Of a stretch of 64,000 nt of DNA, positions 9,266-17,288 are shown in pieces (within the stretch, counting starts at the first letter, position 1; every line of letters begins with the position of its first letter). Source of the DNA: Ancylobacter polymorphus (GTDB taxonomy: Bacteria; Pseudomonadota; Alphaproteobacteria; Rhizobiales; Xanthobacteraceae). The notes beneath the pieces are model-generated. The model searched no databases and had not been told where the DNA came from. It saw nothing but the letters and a program-made list of their open reading frames with translations. The stretch spans positions 601,152-665,151 of the forward strand of contig NZ_JAUSUI010000002.1 of the NCBI RefSeq assembly GCF_030813495.1, in the 5' to 3' direction. The position numbers and the translations under genes were made by a program.

Positions 9266-9965
9266 GGAGCGGGACGTGGCGCAGGACGGCGCGGCGGTGA
9301 CGCTGGCCGGTGCAACGCTCGTGCTCGACGCCGCCGGGGCGCTGTGGTGGCCGTCCGAGCGGATGCTGATCGTCGCCGACCTGCATCTGGAAAAGGGTTC
9401 CGCCTTCGCCGTGCGCGGCGTGCCGCTGCCGCCCTATGACAGCCGGGCGACGCTCGACCTGCTGGCCCGCATCGTCGCGCGCCGGCGCCCGCGCGTGCTG
9501 GTGGCGCTGGGCGACAGTTTTCACGATCGCGGCGGCGTGGACCGGCTGGGGCCGGACGAGCGCGCCAGTCTCGCCGCGCTCGCGCGCGGGCGCGATCTGG
9601 TGTGGATCGCCGGCAATCACGATCCCGCGCCGATGCCGGGGCTCGCCGGCGACAGTGCCGACGAACTGCGCGTGGGCCCGCTCACGCTGCGCCACGAGCC
9701 CGAAGCTGGCGCGGATGAGGGGGAGATCGCGGGGCATTTCCATCCCGTCGCGCGGGTGGTGGTGCGCGGGCGCAGCCTGCGCCGGCGCTGTTTCGCCACC
9801 GATGGAAGGCGCCTCGTGCTGCCGGCGCTCGGCGCCTATGCCGGCGGGCTGAACATACGCGACGCGGCGCTAGCGGGTCTGTTCGGCGGGGCCTATGACG
9901 CGCATCTCGTCGGTGCCGCGCGCACCTACCGCATCGCCCATCACGCCTGCCTGCCGGACCGCTGA
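9243..9965 (+). CDS. pdeM: ligase-associated DNA-damage metallophosphoesterase PdeM
   Basis: Calcineurin-like phosphoesterase, 240 residues, the fourth member of the Lhr/ligase/exonuclease set. Two-metal centre motifs are all present: VADLHLEKG (D46, H48), ALGDSFHD (D91), AGNHDP (N125, H126) and GHFHP (H165, H167). PdeM-type enzymes are known or predicted DNA endonucleases/phosphodiesterases acting with the Lhr helicase. The GTG start lies inside the helicase gene and has GGGAGG 9 bp upstream; a second GTG at 9276 preceded by GAGGAG is an alternative and would shorten the poorly conserved N-terminus. It ends 13 bp before the convergent coiled-coil gene. Confidence 0.9.
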   Translation: MQAREAVEERDVAQDGAAVTLAGATLVLDAAGALWWPSERMLIVADLHLEKGSAFAVRGVPLPPYDSRATLDLLARIVARRRPRVLVALGDSFHDRGGVDRLGPDERASLAALARGRDLVWIAGNHDPAPMPGLAGDSADELRVGPLTLRHEPEAGADEGEIAGHFHPVARVVVRGRSLRRRCFATDGRRLVLPALGAYAGGLNIRDAALAGLFGGAYDAHLVGAARTYRIAHHACLPDR

Positions 9966-9978
9966 GCGGCGCGCGCTT

Positions 9979-12354
9979 TCAGCGCGAGAAGATGAGATTG
10001 GACGGCGGGGCCGGGGCGCGCGGGGCGCCATTGCCGACCGAGCCGGTGATGTCCTCCGGACCCGGCACGGTGGCGGGGCCGGCGGCACGCAACTGCTCCT
10101 GCCGCAACTGCGTCAGAAGCTGCCAGGACCCATAGGCCAGCGCCGAGCCGCAGACCGCGATCACCAGCATGGCACGGATGCGCGCCAGCCAGCGGCCAGG
10201 CGCCGGGGCCGGGCGGGCGCCGATATGGCGGCGCGGTTCCACCAGTGCGGCGGGAGCGGGCCGGGGCGCGGCCGGCCGTTCCGTCGGGCTGGCGGCGCGG
10301 CGGGCCTGCGCGATCAGGGTCGCCCGGCTGGTGGCAGCGTCGTTCGCCCCCACCGGCGGGAGAGGCGCCGGCGCGGCTTCGTCTGCTGGCGTCGGGGACG
10401 CCGCGGGTGTGCGGCGGGTGGCGGCCGCGGTGCGGCTGAGCGCTTCCAGCGCGGCGCGCATCAACTGCGGCTCGAAGGCTTTCGGGATCGAGGCCGGGGC
10501 CGGCGTGAACACGACATCGGCAGGGGCGGGGGCGCTCGCTTCCGGCTCCGGCGTTGCAGTTTCGGGCGCCGCCGGCGGCGAGGAGGCGGCGAGGCTGGCG
10601 AGTTCGGCCGCGACTGCGGCTTCCGCCGCCGCCGTGACGGCGGCGCGCTCCGACGATTTCTCAGCGCTACGCCGGCTCTCCAGCGCGGCGATCTCGCGGC
10701 GGATGAGGGCGGTGATGGTTTCGGGATCGCCGCTGGGGCCGGCGGGCGGGCGTGGCTGGGAGGCGGCGAGCAGGCTGGCCCGCGTCTCCTCCATCTGGAT
10801 GAACAGGTCGTTGACCGCGCGCTCGATGCCGGCGAGCTGGACCGCGAACTGGCTGGCGAGATGACCGGAAAGCTGGCTGGCGAGGTCGCCGGCCAACGCG
10901 CTGCCGCCGGACCCGACGCGCTGCGCCAGCGCCTCGATCTGCCGGCCGAGCGCCTCGAAGCGGGGCCCGTCATCGACCGGCGGCGCGATCTGTTCCAGCC
11001 GTTCGGACAGGCGGGTGAACAGGGCTTCCAGACCGGCGGGCATCTCGCCTCGCGTGCGGGCGAGATCGGCCTGGATGGCGTCGAGACGGGCGAGCACATC
11101 ATCGAGCGGCAGGGTGGCCGGTGCGGTCCTCGTCTCCGACAGCGTGTCGAGCCGGCGTTCCAGCGCGCCGAAGGCAGCCGAGATGGTCTCGTTCTCGCTG
11201 GCGGCCATTTCCGCCACGCGGGTGGCGAGCAGCGACACCTGCTCGGCCAGCAGCCGCAGCGAATCCGAGGAGAGGGCGCGGGCCTGCAGGTCGCGGATTT
11301 CGCCGATCTGCGCCTGCAGCCGGGCGACGGTCGCGCCGTCCACCACCTTGGCGTTGACGATGTCGATCTTGCGTTCCAGCGCCGCGAGGCGTCCGAGCAG
11401 GACGTCCGGCGGCTCCGGCAGGCGCAGCCCGCCGATCATCTCGCGCAGCGCGGCGAGGCTGGCGCGCAGGCTTTCGTCGCGCGTTTCGGAGCGCTCCACC
11501 CGCTCGACCAGCAGCGCGACCACGCGCTGCAATTCGTCGACCGAATGGCGCGGGGCAAGGCCGGCGATGGACTGCCGCAGGCCGGCAAGTTCTTCCTGCA
11601 GCGCGGCGAGCGCCTCCGAAGGCAGCGGCGCGGGGGCCGCAGGCGGCGCGATGGTTTTGCGGGCCATGCCGGCGCCGAACGGGTCGCGCGGCGGCGCCGG
11701 GCGGGCGGGGGCTTCCGGCATCGGGCTCTCAAGCGCTGGCGCCTCCGGGGCGGCCGGCATCGGCGCGTCAGCCGCGCGTCGGGGAGGCTCTGCCGCGAGG
11801 GGGCGGCGCGGGTTGATGTCGCGGTCGAGCTCGCTCTGGCGCGCGGCGATCTCGGCCACGGCGGCCTCGATGGCGGCGGGGCTGGGGGCGGCTTCCGGCG
11901 TCGCGGCGCGCCGGCGCGAAAGCTGCAGCGCCGCCAGACGATGGTCGATTTCGCGCATGGCGGCGGCGAGACGGTCGTTGGAGGACATTGCCGCGGCGGC
12001 GACGGCCTCGGGCGGCGCCGGCATCTCGACGGGCGGCATCTCGACGGGCTGCGGCGCGACGGCCGCGCGCTCGGCCGGGGTGGCGGCCTCGATGCGGCCG
12101 ATCTGGCCGGCGAGTTCCTCGATGCGGCGACGCAGCTCGGCGAGGTTGTTCAGGCTCTCCAGCCCCGGCGGTGTGACCCCGGCGGCCGGACCCATGAGCT
12201 GGGCGCGCAGCCATTGGTCGAGCGGAAGGCCGTCCCGGCGGGCCGCCTCGTCCAAGGCGCGCCACGCCTCGGGGGCGATCGTTCCGGTCGTCGAAGGGGC
12301 CTCTTGCCTCACCTGGGGTCTCCGTCGTCCGGCACGATTGGCGGCAGGAATCAT
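9979..12354 (-). CDS. large coiled-coil membrane-anchored protein, PodJ-like N-terminus
   Basis: A 791-residue protein rich in Ala, Arg and Glu. The start region EAWRALDEAARRDGLPLDQW resembles the N-terminal segment of PodJ-type polar organisers of alphaproteobacteria. Long helical coiled-coil stretches follow (for example ELRRRIEELAGQIGRIEA and EELAGLRQSIAGLAPR), interrupted by Pro/Ala-rich linkers (around residues 210-260 and 590-680). One transmembrane helix (MLVIAVCGSALAYGSWQLL) lies ~70 residues from the C-terminus, leaving a short periplasmic tail. A structural or cell-pole role is inferred only from architecture; Sel1 and peptidoglycan-binding domains of true PodJ are absent. ATG 12354 is chosen because the frame upstream is a non-conserved extension into the intergenic region. 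Confidence 0.65.
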   Translation of the reverse strand: MIPAANRAGRRRPQVRQEAPSTTGTIAPEAWRALDEAARRDGLPLDQWLRAQLMGPAAGVTPPGLESLNNLAELRRRIEELAGQIGRIEAATPAERAAVAPQPVEMPPVEMPAPPEAVAAAAMSSNDRLAAAMREIDHRLAALQLSRRRAATPEAAPSPAAIEAAVAEIAARQSELDRDINPRRPLAAEPPRRAADAPMPAAPEAPALESPMPEAPARPAPPRDPFGAGMARKTIAPPAAPAPLPSEALAALQEELAGLRQSIAGLAPRHSVDELQRVVALLVERVERSETRDESLRASLAALREMIGGLRLPEPPDVLLGRLAALERKIDIVNAKVVDGATVARLQAQIGEIRDLQARALSSDSLRLLAEQVSLLATRVAEMAASENETISAAFGALERRLDTLSETRTAPATLPLDDVLARLDAIQADLARTRGEMPAGLEALFTRLSERLEQIAPPVDDGPRFEALGRQIEALAQRVGSGGSALAGDLASQLSGHLASQFAVQLAGIERAVNDLFIQMEETRASLLAASQPRPPAGPSGDPETITALIRREIAALESRRSAEKSSERAAVTAAAEAAVAAELASLAASSPPAAPETATPEPEASAPAPADVVFTPAPASIPKAFEPQLMRAALEALSRTAAATRRTPAASPTPADEAAPAPLPPVGANDAATSRATLIAQARRAASPTERPAAPRPAPAALVEPRRHIGARPAPAPGRWLARIRAMLVIAVCGSALAYGSWQLLTQLRQEQLRAAGPATVPGPEDITGSVGNGAPRAPAPPSNLIFSR

Positions 12355-12559
12355 CGCGGCGACCGCGGAAGGCTGCCTGCCGCAACTGTTACGAATCTTG
12401 GTAAAGGGCTGGTTAATGACGGGGACGGTGCCGGGCCCTTTCCCTGCCTTCCCTGGGGTGCCCGACCGGCCGATTCCGGGTGCCGCCGGGTGGCCTGCGT
12501 GGAAATTCGCGGCTCGCGCCGGCCTTCGTCCGCGCTTTACCCCCGCCGGACAGCTCGCC

Positions 12560-12578
12560 GAGGTATTCAATATACCTC
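12560..12578. promoter_or_regulatory. palindrome, candidate operator
   Basis: GAGGTAT-TCAAT-ATACCTC: perfect 7-bp arms around a 5-bp centre, at the edge of the AT-rich tract. The 19-bp size and symmetry are like MerR-family operators, so the adjacent MerR regulator is the natural candidate to bind it. Confidence 0.45.
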
Positions 12579-12671
12579 AGTAAAAACAAAGGATTGAGTT
12601 TCCATTTAACAGTAAGTTTCCCTAACGGAGGGTGTGACTTTCTCCCCTTGCGGCAACCTCTCTGCGACAGT

Positions 12672-12697
12672 GGGTCAACAGCGCTGACGCGTGACCC
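12672..12697. promoter_or_regulatory. second palindrome close to the MerR start
   Basis: GGGTCA-N14-TGACCC, perfect 6-bp arms, ending 25 bp before the MerR start codon. The position would suit autorepression. The wide spacing makes it less typical of MerR operators than the upstream palindrome. Confidence 0.3.
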
Positions 12698-12722
12698 GTC
12701 CCTTCCCCCCGGAGCTGCCCAG

Positions 12723-13154
12723 ATGGATTTCACCTCCTACGAGGCCGAACGCACCCTCGACGTCGCCCACACCACGTCGGGCGAAGCCGGTTTCTTCACC
12801 ATTGGCGACCTCGCCCGCGAATTCGGCGTGACGCTGCGCGCGCTGCGCTTCTATGAGGATAAGGGCCTGCTGGCGCCGCGCCGCGAGGGTCTCACCCGCC
12901 TCTACAGCGCCGCCGAGCGCTCGCGCCTCGCCATCATTCTGAAGGGCAAGAAGCTCGGCTTCACCCTCGCCGAGATCAAGGCCATGGTCGCGCTGCGCGA
13001 AGGCAGCGCCGTGCCGGCCGGCGGCCTCGCCCTCACCGCCGAGAAGTGCACCGAGCAGCTTGGCCTGCTGGAGCAGCAGAAGGTGGAGATCGAGGAAGCC
13101 ATCGGCGAGCTGCGCCAGATGGTCGCCGCCTTCGCCACCCGCAGCGCGGCCTGA
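12723..13154 (+). CDS. MerR-family transcriptional regulator
   Basis: A 143-residue DNA-binding regulator. Residues ~24-90 form the winged HTH: FTIGDLAREFGVTLRALRFY, then EDKGLLAPRREGLTRLYSAA and RLAIILKGKKLGFTLAEIKA, all hallmark MerR sequences. A coiled-coil dimerisation helix follows (CTEQLGLLEQQKVEIEEAI). There is no cysteine cluster suggesting metal sensing (a single Cys) and no effector domain, as in the short MerR subfamily linked to stress or fatty-acid catabolism genes. ATG 12723 follows GGAG at a suitable distance; upstream sequence in frame is not conserved. Likely regulates itself and/or the divergent gene through the palindromes in the intergenic region. Confidence 0.88.
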   Translation: MDFTSYEAERTLDVAHTTSGEAGFFTIGDLAREFGVTLRALRFYEDKGLLAPRREGLTRLYSAAERSRLAIILKGKKLGFTLAEIKAMVALREGSAVPAGGLALTAEKCTEQLGLLEQQKVEIEEAIGELRQMVAAFATRSAA

Positions 13155-13179
13155 CGCCTTCTTCCTCAGACCCGACCTG

Positions 13180-13210
13180 AACGGCGCCCCGGTGGGCGCC
13201 GTTTGCTTTT
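13180..13210 (+). terminator. rho-independent terminator after the MerR gene
   Basis: Perfect 10-bp arms AACGGCGCCC and GGGCGCCGTT around a 4-nt loop, followed by TGCTTTT, 26 bp after the MerR stop codon. Confidence 0.8.
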
Positions 13211-13305
13211 CGGCGCGGCGCCGGGCGGGCGCTTGCCCACGGACGGCAAAAATCGGTTAGCGTGGGCGGCAAGGTCCGGATCACCCCGTTCAGCCGAGTA
13301 CCACC

Positions 13306-13920
13306 ATGTCGCGTTCCATCGACTATTATTTCTCCGTCGTCAGCCCGTGGGCCTTCATCGGCCATGCCCGCTTTCTCGATCTGGCGCAGCGCCATGGAGT
13401 GCGGGTGAATTTCCGCCCGGTGCAGCTCGGCGATCTGTTCGCCGAGACCGGCGGGCTGCCGCTCGCCAAGCGCCACCCCGCCCGCCAGCGTTACCGTCTG
13501 GTCGAGCTGAAGCGCTGGCGCGAGGCGCGGGGCGTCGACCTCCACGTCAAGCCGGCCCATTGGCCGTTCGATCCGAAGCAGGCCGACCGGCTGATCATCG
13601 CCGCGCAGATCGCCGGCCATGATGTCGGCCCGCTGGCGCAGCGGCTGATGGCCGGGGTGTGGCAGCGCGAGGAGAACCTCGCGGATGCCGCAACGCTCGC
13701 CACCCTGCTGGCGGAACTCGGCCTGCCGTCGGAGCTGCTTGACGCCGCCGCGCAGGACCGCACCGCCACCATCTACCAGGCCAATCACGATGCCGCCATC
13801 GAGGCGGACGTTTTCGGCTCGCCCGCCTATGTGCTGGATGGCGAGGTGTTCTGGGGTCAGGACCGGATCGAACTCCTCGACGCGGCGTTATCAAGCGGGC
13901 GGGCGCCGTTTACCCCATAG
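13306..13920 (+). CDS. 2-hydroxychromene-2-carboxylate isomerase family protein (DsbA fold)
   Basis: A 204-residue thioredoxin-fold enzyme of the DsbA/GST-kappa type. The N-terminus IDYYFSVVSPWAFIGHARFL carries the SPW motif in place of the CxxC of DsbA; in the isomerase family this serine binds glutathione. GSPAYVLDGEVFWGQDRIELL is the characteristic C-terminal cis-Pro region (FGSPAY). The named reaction is a step in naphthalene catabolism, but no other aromatic degradation genes are nearby, so it more likely has a general glutathione-dependent isomerase or transferase role. It follows the MerR terminator and has its own start. Confidence 0.85.
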   Translation: MSRSIDYYFSVVSPWAFIGHARFLDLAQRHGVRVNFRPVQLGDLFAETGGLPLAKRHPARQRYRLVELKRWREARGVDLHVKPAHWPFDPKQADRLIIAAQIAGHDVGPLAQRLMAGVWQREENLADAATLATLLAELGLPSELLDAAAQDRTATIYQANHDAAIEADVFGSPAYVLDGEVFWGQDRIELLDAALSSGRAPFTP

Positions 13921-13956
13921 CGCGCACGCGCCCGCGTCTGGCGAAGGAGGCCGAGC

Positions 13957-14508
13957 ATGCGGCTGAGCACGGGAATGACGACACGACCTGGCCGCGCGGG
14001 CCTCATCGCCGGCGCGGTACTGCTGGCGGCGGGCGCGCAGGCGCAGCCGGGGCCGGGTACGGGGGCTCCCCCGGCGGAGGCGACCGGATTCACCATGCAG
14101 CCGGTGGAGGGCGGGCTGATGCGGCTCGACACCCGCACCGGGGCGATGTCGTTCTGCGCCGCCCGCGCCGGCGGCTGGAGCTGCGAGGCGGTGCCCGACG
14201 ACCGGGCGGCGCTGGAAGCGGAGATCGGCCGGCTGCAGGCGCGGCTCGCGGCGCTGGAGAAACAGGGCCGCGCCGGCGTTCCCGACATCATGGCGCCGCC
14301 GCAGACAACGCCGGATTCACCATCGCCGAAGGACGCCCCGCCTTCCGCCGCGCCGGAGGACCTGCCGGGAGAGGCGCGCCAGAAGCTCGACCAGGCGGTT
14401 GATCTGGCCGAGCACGCTTTCCGCCGCTTTGTCGAGATGATCGAGCGCCTGCGCAAGGACCTGCCGCCGGATGGCGCGCCCCCGCCGCCGAAGGGCGAGG
14501 GGCTGTAG
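13957..14508 (+). CDS. secreted coiled-coil protein of unknown function
   Basis: Not recognised. The 183-residue product begins with a basic region and a hydrophobic Ala-rich core ending AAGAQAQPG, a credible signal peptide cleaved after AQA. The mature part contains TGFTMQPVEGGLMRLDTRTG and MSFCAARAGGWSCEAVPDDR with two Cys that could form a disulfide, then a coiled coil (LEAEIGRLQARLAALEKQ), a Pro-rich linker and a final amphipathic helix. It is probably periplasmic. A strong ribosome site, GAAGGAGG, precedes ATG 13957 by 6 bp. Confidence 0.75.
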   Translation: MRLSTGMTTRPGRAGLIAGAVLLAAGAQAQPGPGTGAPPAEATGFTMQPVEGGLMRLDTRTGAMSFCAARAGGWSCEAVPDDRAALEAEIGRLQARLAALEKQGRAGVPDIMAPPQTTPDSPSPKDAPPSAAPEDLPGEARQKLDQAVDLAEHAFRRFVEMIERLRKDLPPDGAPPPPKGEGL

Positions 14509-14525
14509 CTGCCCCATCGCTCCGG

Positions 14526-15518
14526 TCAGCAGGTGCCGATAAAGGCGTGGACGCGCGCCAATGCCTGGTCGGCCAGCGAGCCGGGGAAGCCGACAAAGAC
14601 ATGGCAGCCGCCGGGATAGACGGCGAGTTCCGCGCCATTTCCGGCGGCCAGCCAGCGCGGCGCCATGAACAGCGTGTCGTCCAGCAGCGCATCGCGCGTG
14701 CCGATGGTGAACAGCGCCGGCGGCAGGCCCTTGAGGTCGGCGTGCAGTGGCGAGATGTCCGACGCGGCGACGTCGCCGCCCTCGCGCAGATAGTGGCCGA
14801 CGAACACATTGATGTCGCGCGTGTTCAGCACCAGCGGCTCGTCGCCCCAGTTGCGGGCGCTCGGCGTCAGGCCGAGATCATAGGCGCCCGCATTGAGATT
14901 GGCGGCGCGGAACGGGGTGAGCCCGTGCCGGTCGCGCAGGCGCAGCAATGTCGCGACCGAGAGATTGGCGCCGGCGGATTCCCCGCCAATGGCGAAGCGG
15001 TCGGTGCCGAAGCGCGCCGGCCCCTCGCGCAGCAGCCATAGCGCGGCAGCCTCGCAATCGTCCGGACCGGCGGGATAGGGGTGCTCCGGCGCCAGCCGGT
15101 AATCGACCGAGACCACGGCGAAGCCGGTGCGCTCGACAAAGCGGTGGTTGAGCCCGTCATTCTCCCGCGCCGAGCCGAGGCACCAGCCGCCGCCATGAAG
15201 ATGCAGATACACGCCCCTGGCCGGCGTCGGCGGGGTGAGAAGGCGCAGCGGGATGGGGCCGCGCGGGCCCTCGATCTCGATCGACTTGGCATAGGGGCTT
15301 TCCGGCGAGAGCGGGAACGGACCCTTTCCCTCCAGCCGCAGCTTGCGCAGCATCGCCATGGGAAACACCCAGCGGTCCGGCACGGCGCCGAGCGCCTTGA
15401 TGATGCTGGCGTTCACCGCCCGCGTGTCCGGGGCGATGGCCGAGGGGTCGAACAGGGCGGGATCAACCACCAGCGGGGCGCTAGCGCGCGCGGGCGCGGG
15501 GGAAGGCATCGAACTCAT
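14526..15518 (-). CDS. alpha/beta hydrolase of the hormone-sensitive-lipase family
   Basis: Esterase/lipase-like enzyme of 330 residues. The oxyanion-hole motif HLHGGGWCLGS and the nucleophile elbow GESAGAN identify the HSL (family IV) group; DALLDD and the late GGCHVF supply the acid and base of the triad. There is no signal peptide, so it should be cytoplasmic. Substrate unknown (short acyl esters are usual). A TTG at 15524 is also possible but ATG 15518 is preferred. The gene is convergent with the secreted coiled-coil gene. Confidence 0.88.
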   Translation of the reverse strand: MSSMPSPAPARASAPLVVDPALFDPSAIAPDTRAVNASIIKALGAVPDRWVFPMAMLRKLRLEGKGPFPLSPESPYAKSIEIEGPRGPIPLRLLTPPTPARGVYLHLHGGGWCLGSARENDGLNHRFVERTGFAVVSVDYRLAPEHPYPAGPDDCEAAALWLLREGPARFGTDRFAIGGESAGANLSVATLLRLRDRHGLTPFRAANLNAGAYDLGLTPSARNWGDEPLVLNTRDINVFVGHYLREGGDVAASDISPLHADLKGLPPALFTIGTRDALLDDTLFMAPRWLAAGNGAELAVYPGGCHVFVGFPGSLADQALARVHAFIGTC

Positions 15519-15638
15519 AGGCAAGCGACACTCCGAGGAACGGGGGTGGCGAAGGACCTGTCATCAGGGGCTGATCGGGTCTATCCAAGCCTAGCTGGCG
15601 CGCGACGTCCAGCGCGCAAGGGGGCAGGAGGCATGCCG

Positions 15639-16103
15639 ATGGCGCGGATCCGTCAGGGCGAGGTGCGCGAAAGCGCGGTGACGCGGCGGTTCACCACCCT
15701 TCTCACCGTCGACACGCCGGGGCGGGGTTTTGTTGAGATCACGGTGCCGGTGGCGGCGTTCCTCACGGAGATCGGCGCCGGCGAGGGCGAGGTGTCGGTG
15801 TTCTGCCGCCACACCTCCGCCTCGCTCACCTTGCAGGAAAACGCCGACCCGGATGTGAAGACGGACCTGCTCACCGCGCTGGAGCGGCTGGCGCCCGAGC
15901 ATGCGGGCTGGGTGCATGACCTCGAAGGGCCGGACGACATGCCCGCCCATATCAAGGCGGTGCTCACCGGCGTGCATCTCGCCGTGCCGGTCCTTGGCGG
16001 GCGCATGGCGCTCGGCACCTGGCAGGGACTCTATCTCGTCGAGCACCGGGTACGGCCGCACCGGCGCGAATTGGTTGTGGCGTTTGTCGGCGAGGCCCAC
16101 TAA
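15639..16103 (+). CDS. YjbQ/UPF0047 family protein (thiamine phosphate synthase-like)
   Basis: A 154-residue member of UPF0047, whose E. coli member YjbQ has weak thiamine phosphate synthase activity. Conserved pieces: VSVFCRHTSASLTLQENADP, then DPDVKTDLL, HIKAVLTG and LGTWQGLYLVEHR, with the HTS and H residues that form the proposed metal/phosphate site. The start at 15639 is set by CAGGAGG at 15625-15631 with 7-bp spacing; the ATG at 15633 would be too close. Physiological role uncertain. Confidence 0.88.
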   Translation: MARIRQGEVRESAVTRRFTTLLTVDTPGRGFVEITVPVAAFLTEIGAGEGEVSVFCRHTSASLTLQENADPDVKTDLLTALERLAPEHAGWVHDLEGPDDMPAHIKAVLTGVHLAVPVLGGRMALGTWQGLYLVEHRVRPHRRELVVAFVGEAH

Positions 16104-16242
16104 AGGTCGCGTAACGACCTGCGGTCAGGCCCGCGGCGGGCCCGCCGGCCGCGCGGCTTGCGGTGGCGGTCCGTCCGCACCATGATCGCGGCACGGGCCC
16201 GCGGCGAGAACGGGTCGGTGCAGGTGGAGGGGGCCGCTGCGC

Positions 16243-16920
16243 GTGGATAGGACGACGAGTTTCCGGCTGGTGATCGCCGACGATCACCCGCTGTTCCGGG
16301 GCGCGCTGCGCGAGGCGCTGTCCCGCCAGTTTCCCGAGGCGGAACTGTTCGAGGCCGGCGGCTTCGAGGACCTTCAGGCGCTGCTGGAGCGCGAGAGCGA
16401 CCTCGACCTGATCCTGCTCGATCTCACCATGCCCGGGGTGCGCGGCTTTTCCGGGCTGATGTACTTGCGCGCGCAGTATCCCGGCATTCCGGTGGTGGTG
16501 GTGTCCGCCAATGAGGAAGCCGGCGTCATCCGCAACTGCATGGAATTCGGCGCCTCCGGCTTCATCCCGAAGACCAGCGCGGCCGAGACCATGCGCGAGG
16601 CCATCGCCGCCGTGCTGGAGGGCCGCACCTGGACCCCGCGCGATGTCGATCTCTCCGGCGGTTCCGACAAGGAGACGCAGGCTCTCGTCGCCCGCCTCGC
16701 CACGCTGACCCCGCAGCAGGTGCGGGTGCTGATGATGCTGTCCGAAGGCCTGCTCAACAAGCAGATCGCCTATGAGCTCGGCGTCTCCGAGGCGACGGTG
16801 AAGGCGCATGTCTCCGCCATATTGCAGAAGCTGGGGGTCGAGAGCCGCACCCAGGCGGTGATCGCCGCCTCCAAGATCGAGGGCGGCACCTGGGCGCAGG
16901 GCTCGCAGCCGGCGGGGTGA
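16243..16920 (+). CDS. NarL/LuxR-type response regulator, CrbR/ErdR-like
   Basis: A 225-residue two-component regulator. Receiver domain 1-125: VIADDHPLFRGALREAL (acidic pair), LILLDLTMPGVRGF (phospho-acceptor Asp) and FIPKTS (Lys). LuxR-type HTH at ~150-215: TLTPQQVRVLMMLSEGLLNK, then IAYELGVSEATVKAHVSAIL. The SEGLLNKQIAYEL version is characteristic of the AgmR/ErdR/CrbR group that controls acetyl-CoA synthetase and C2 metabolism. The kinase predicted to act on it lies 0.4 kb away in convergent orientation. Start is a GTG preceded by GGTGGAGG-like sequence. The pairing is inferred from domain types and proximity. Confidence 0.85.
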   Translation: MDRTTSFRLVIADDHPLFRGALREALSRQFPEAELFEAGGFEDLQALLERESDLDLILLDLTMPGVRGFSGLMYLRAQYPGIPVVVVSANEEAGVIRNCMEFGASGFIPKTSAAETMREAIAAVLEGRTWTPRDVDLSGGSDKETQALVARLATLTPQQVRVLMMLSEGLLNKQIAYELGVSEATVKAHVSAILQKLGVESRTQAVIAASKIEGGTWAQGSQPAG

Positions 16921-16925
16921 AGAGA

Positions 16926-17276
16926 ATGGCCGCGCCGGATACGCTCTTTCTGCTGCGCCCCGGCTTCGCCGATCCGGCCTATCCCGGGCAGACATTCTAT
17001 TGCTGGCACTGTGCCCTGATCGAGGGCGTGCTCGCCTCCTTTCCCGATCTGACCACGCGCCTCGCTGTCGAACGGATCGACTGGGCGAGACCTCGGCAGG
17101 CGCTCATTCGCGTTGTTGGCGAGGCGCACCAGTCGCTCCCGCTGCTCTTGCTGGCTCCCGGCGCGACCTCGGCCCATGAGACGGGCCGTCATGAAGGGCG
17201 GGGCTTCATCGCCGACAAGGATGGAATTCTTGCGGCTTTGAGCGAGAGGCACGGCTTTCCCGATCCGCATCCCTGA
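16926..17276 (+). CDS. DUF3088 family protein
   Basis: Small soluble protein of ~116 residues. DTLFLLRPGFADPAYPGQ, then FYCWHCALIEGVLASFP with a CxxC pair, and QSLPLLLL are the conserved DUF3088 segments, reminiscent of a thioredoxin/glutaredoxin-like fold; a redox role is only a guess. The gene directly follows the response regulator: a GTG at 16917 would overlap its stop (GTGA), while ATG 16926 is used here. It lies between the regulator and the sensor kinase, so it is likely co-transcribed with the regulator. Confidence 0.8.
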   Translation: MAAPDTLFLLRPGFADPAYPGQTFYCWHCALIEGVLASFPDLTTRLAVERIDWARPRQALIRVVGEAHQSLPLLLLAPGATSAHETGRHEGRGFIADKDGILAALSERHGFPDPHP

Positions 17277-17288
17277 GACGGGCGTTCC

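Larger units (their letters stand above)
12355..12722. promoter_or_regulatory. 368-bp divergent intergenic region
   Basis: Region between the coiled-coil gene (minus) and the MerR gene (plus). It contains no credible gene. About 12580-12630 is unusually AT-rich for this genome, consistent with a promoter, and two perfect palindromes occur in it (listed separately). No clear -35/-10 pair can be assigned by eye. Confidence 0.5.

Noticed and set aside
9895..12597. Plus-strand ORF of 900 codons
   Set aside because: Antisense to the coiled-coil gene, which has coherent helical periodicity and a transmembrane segment; the plus reading is Arg/Gly-rich noise and overlaps pdeM.
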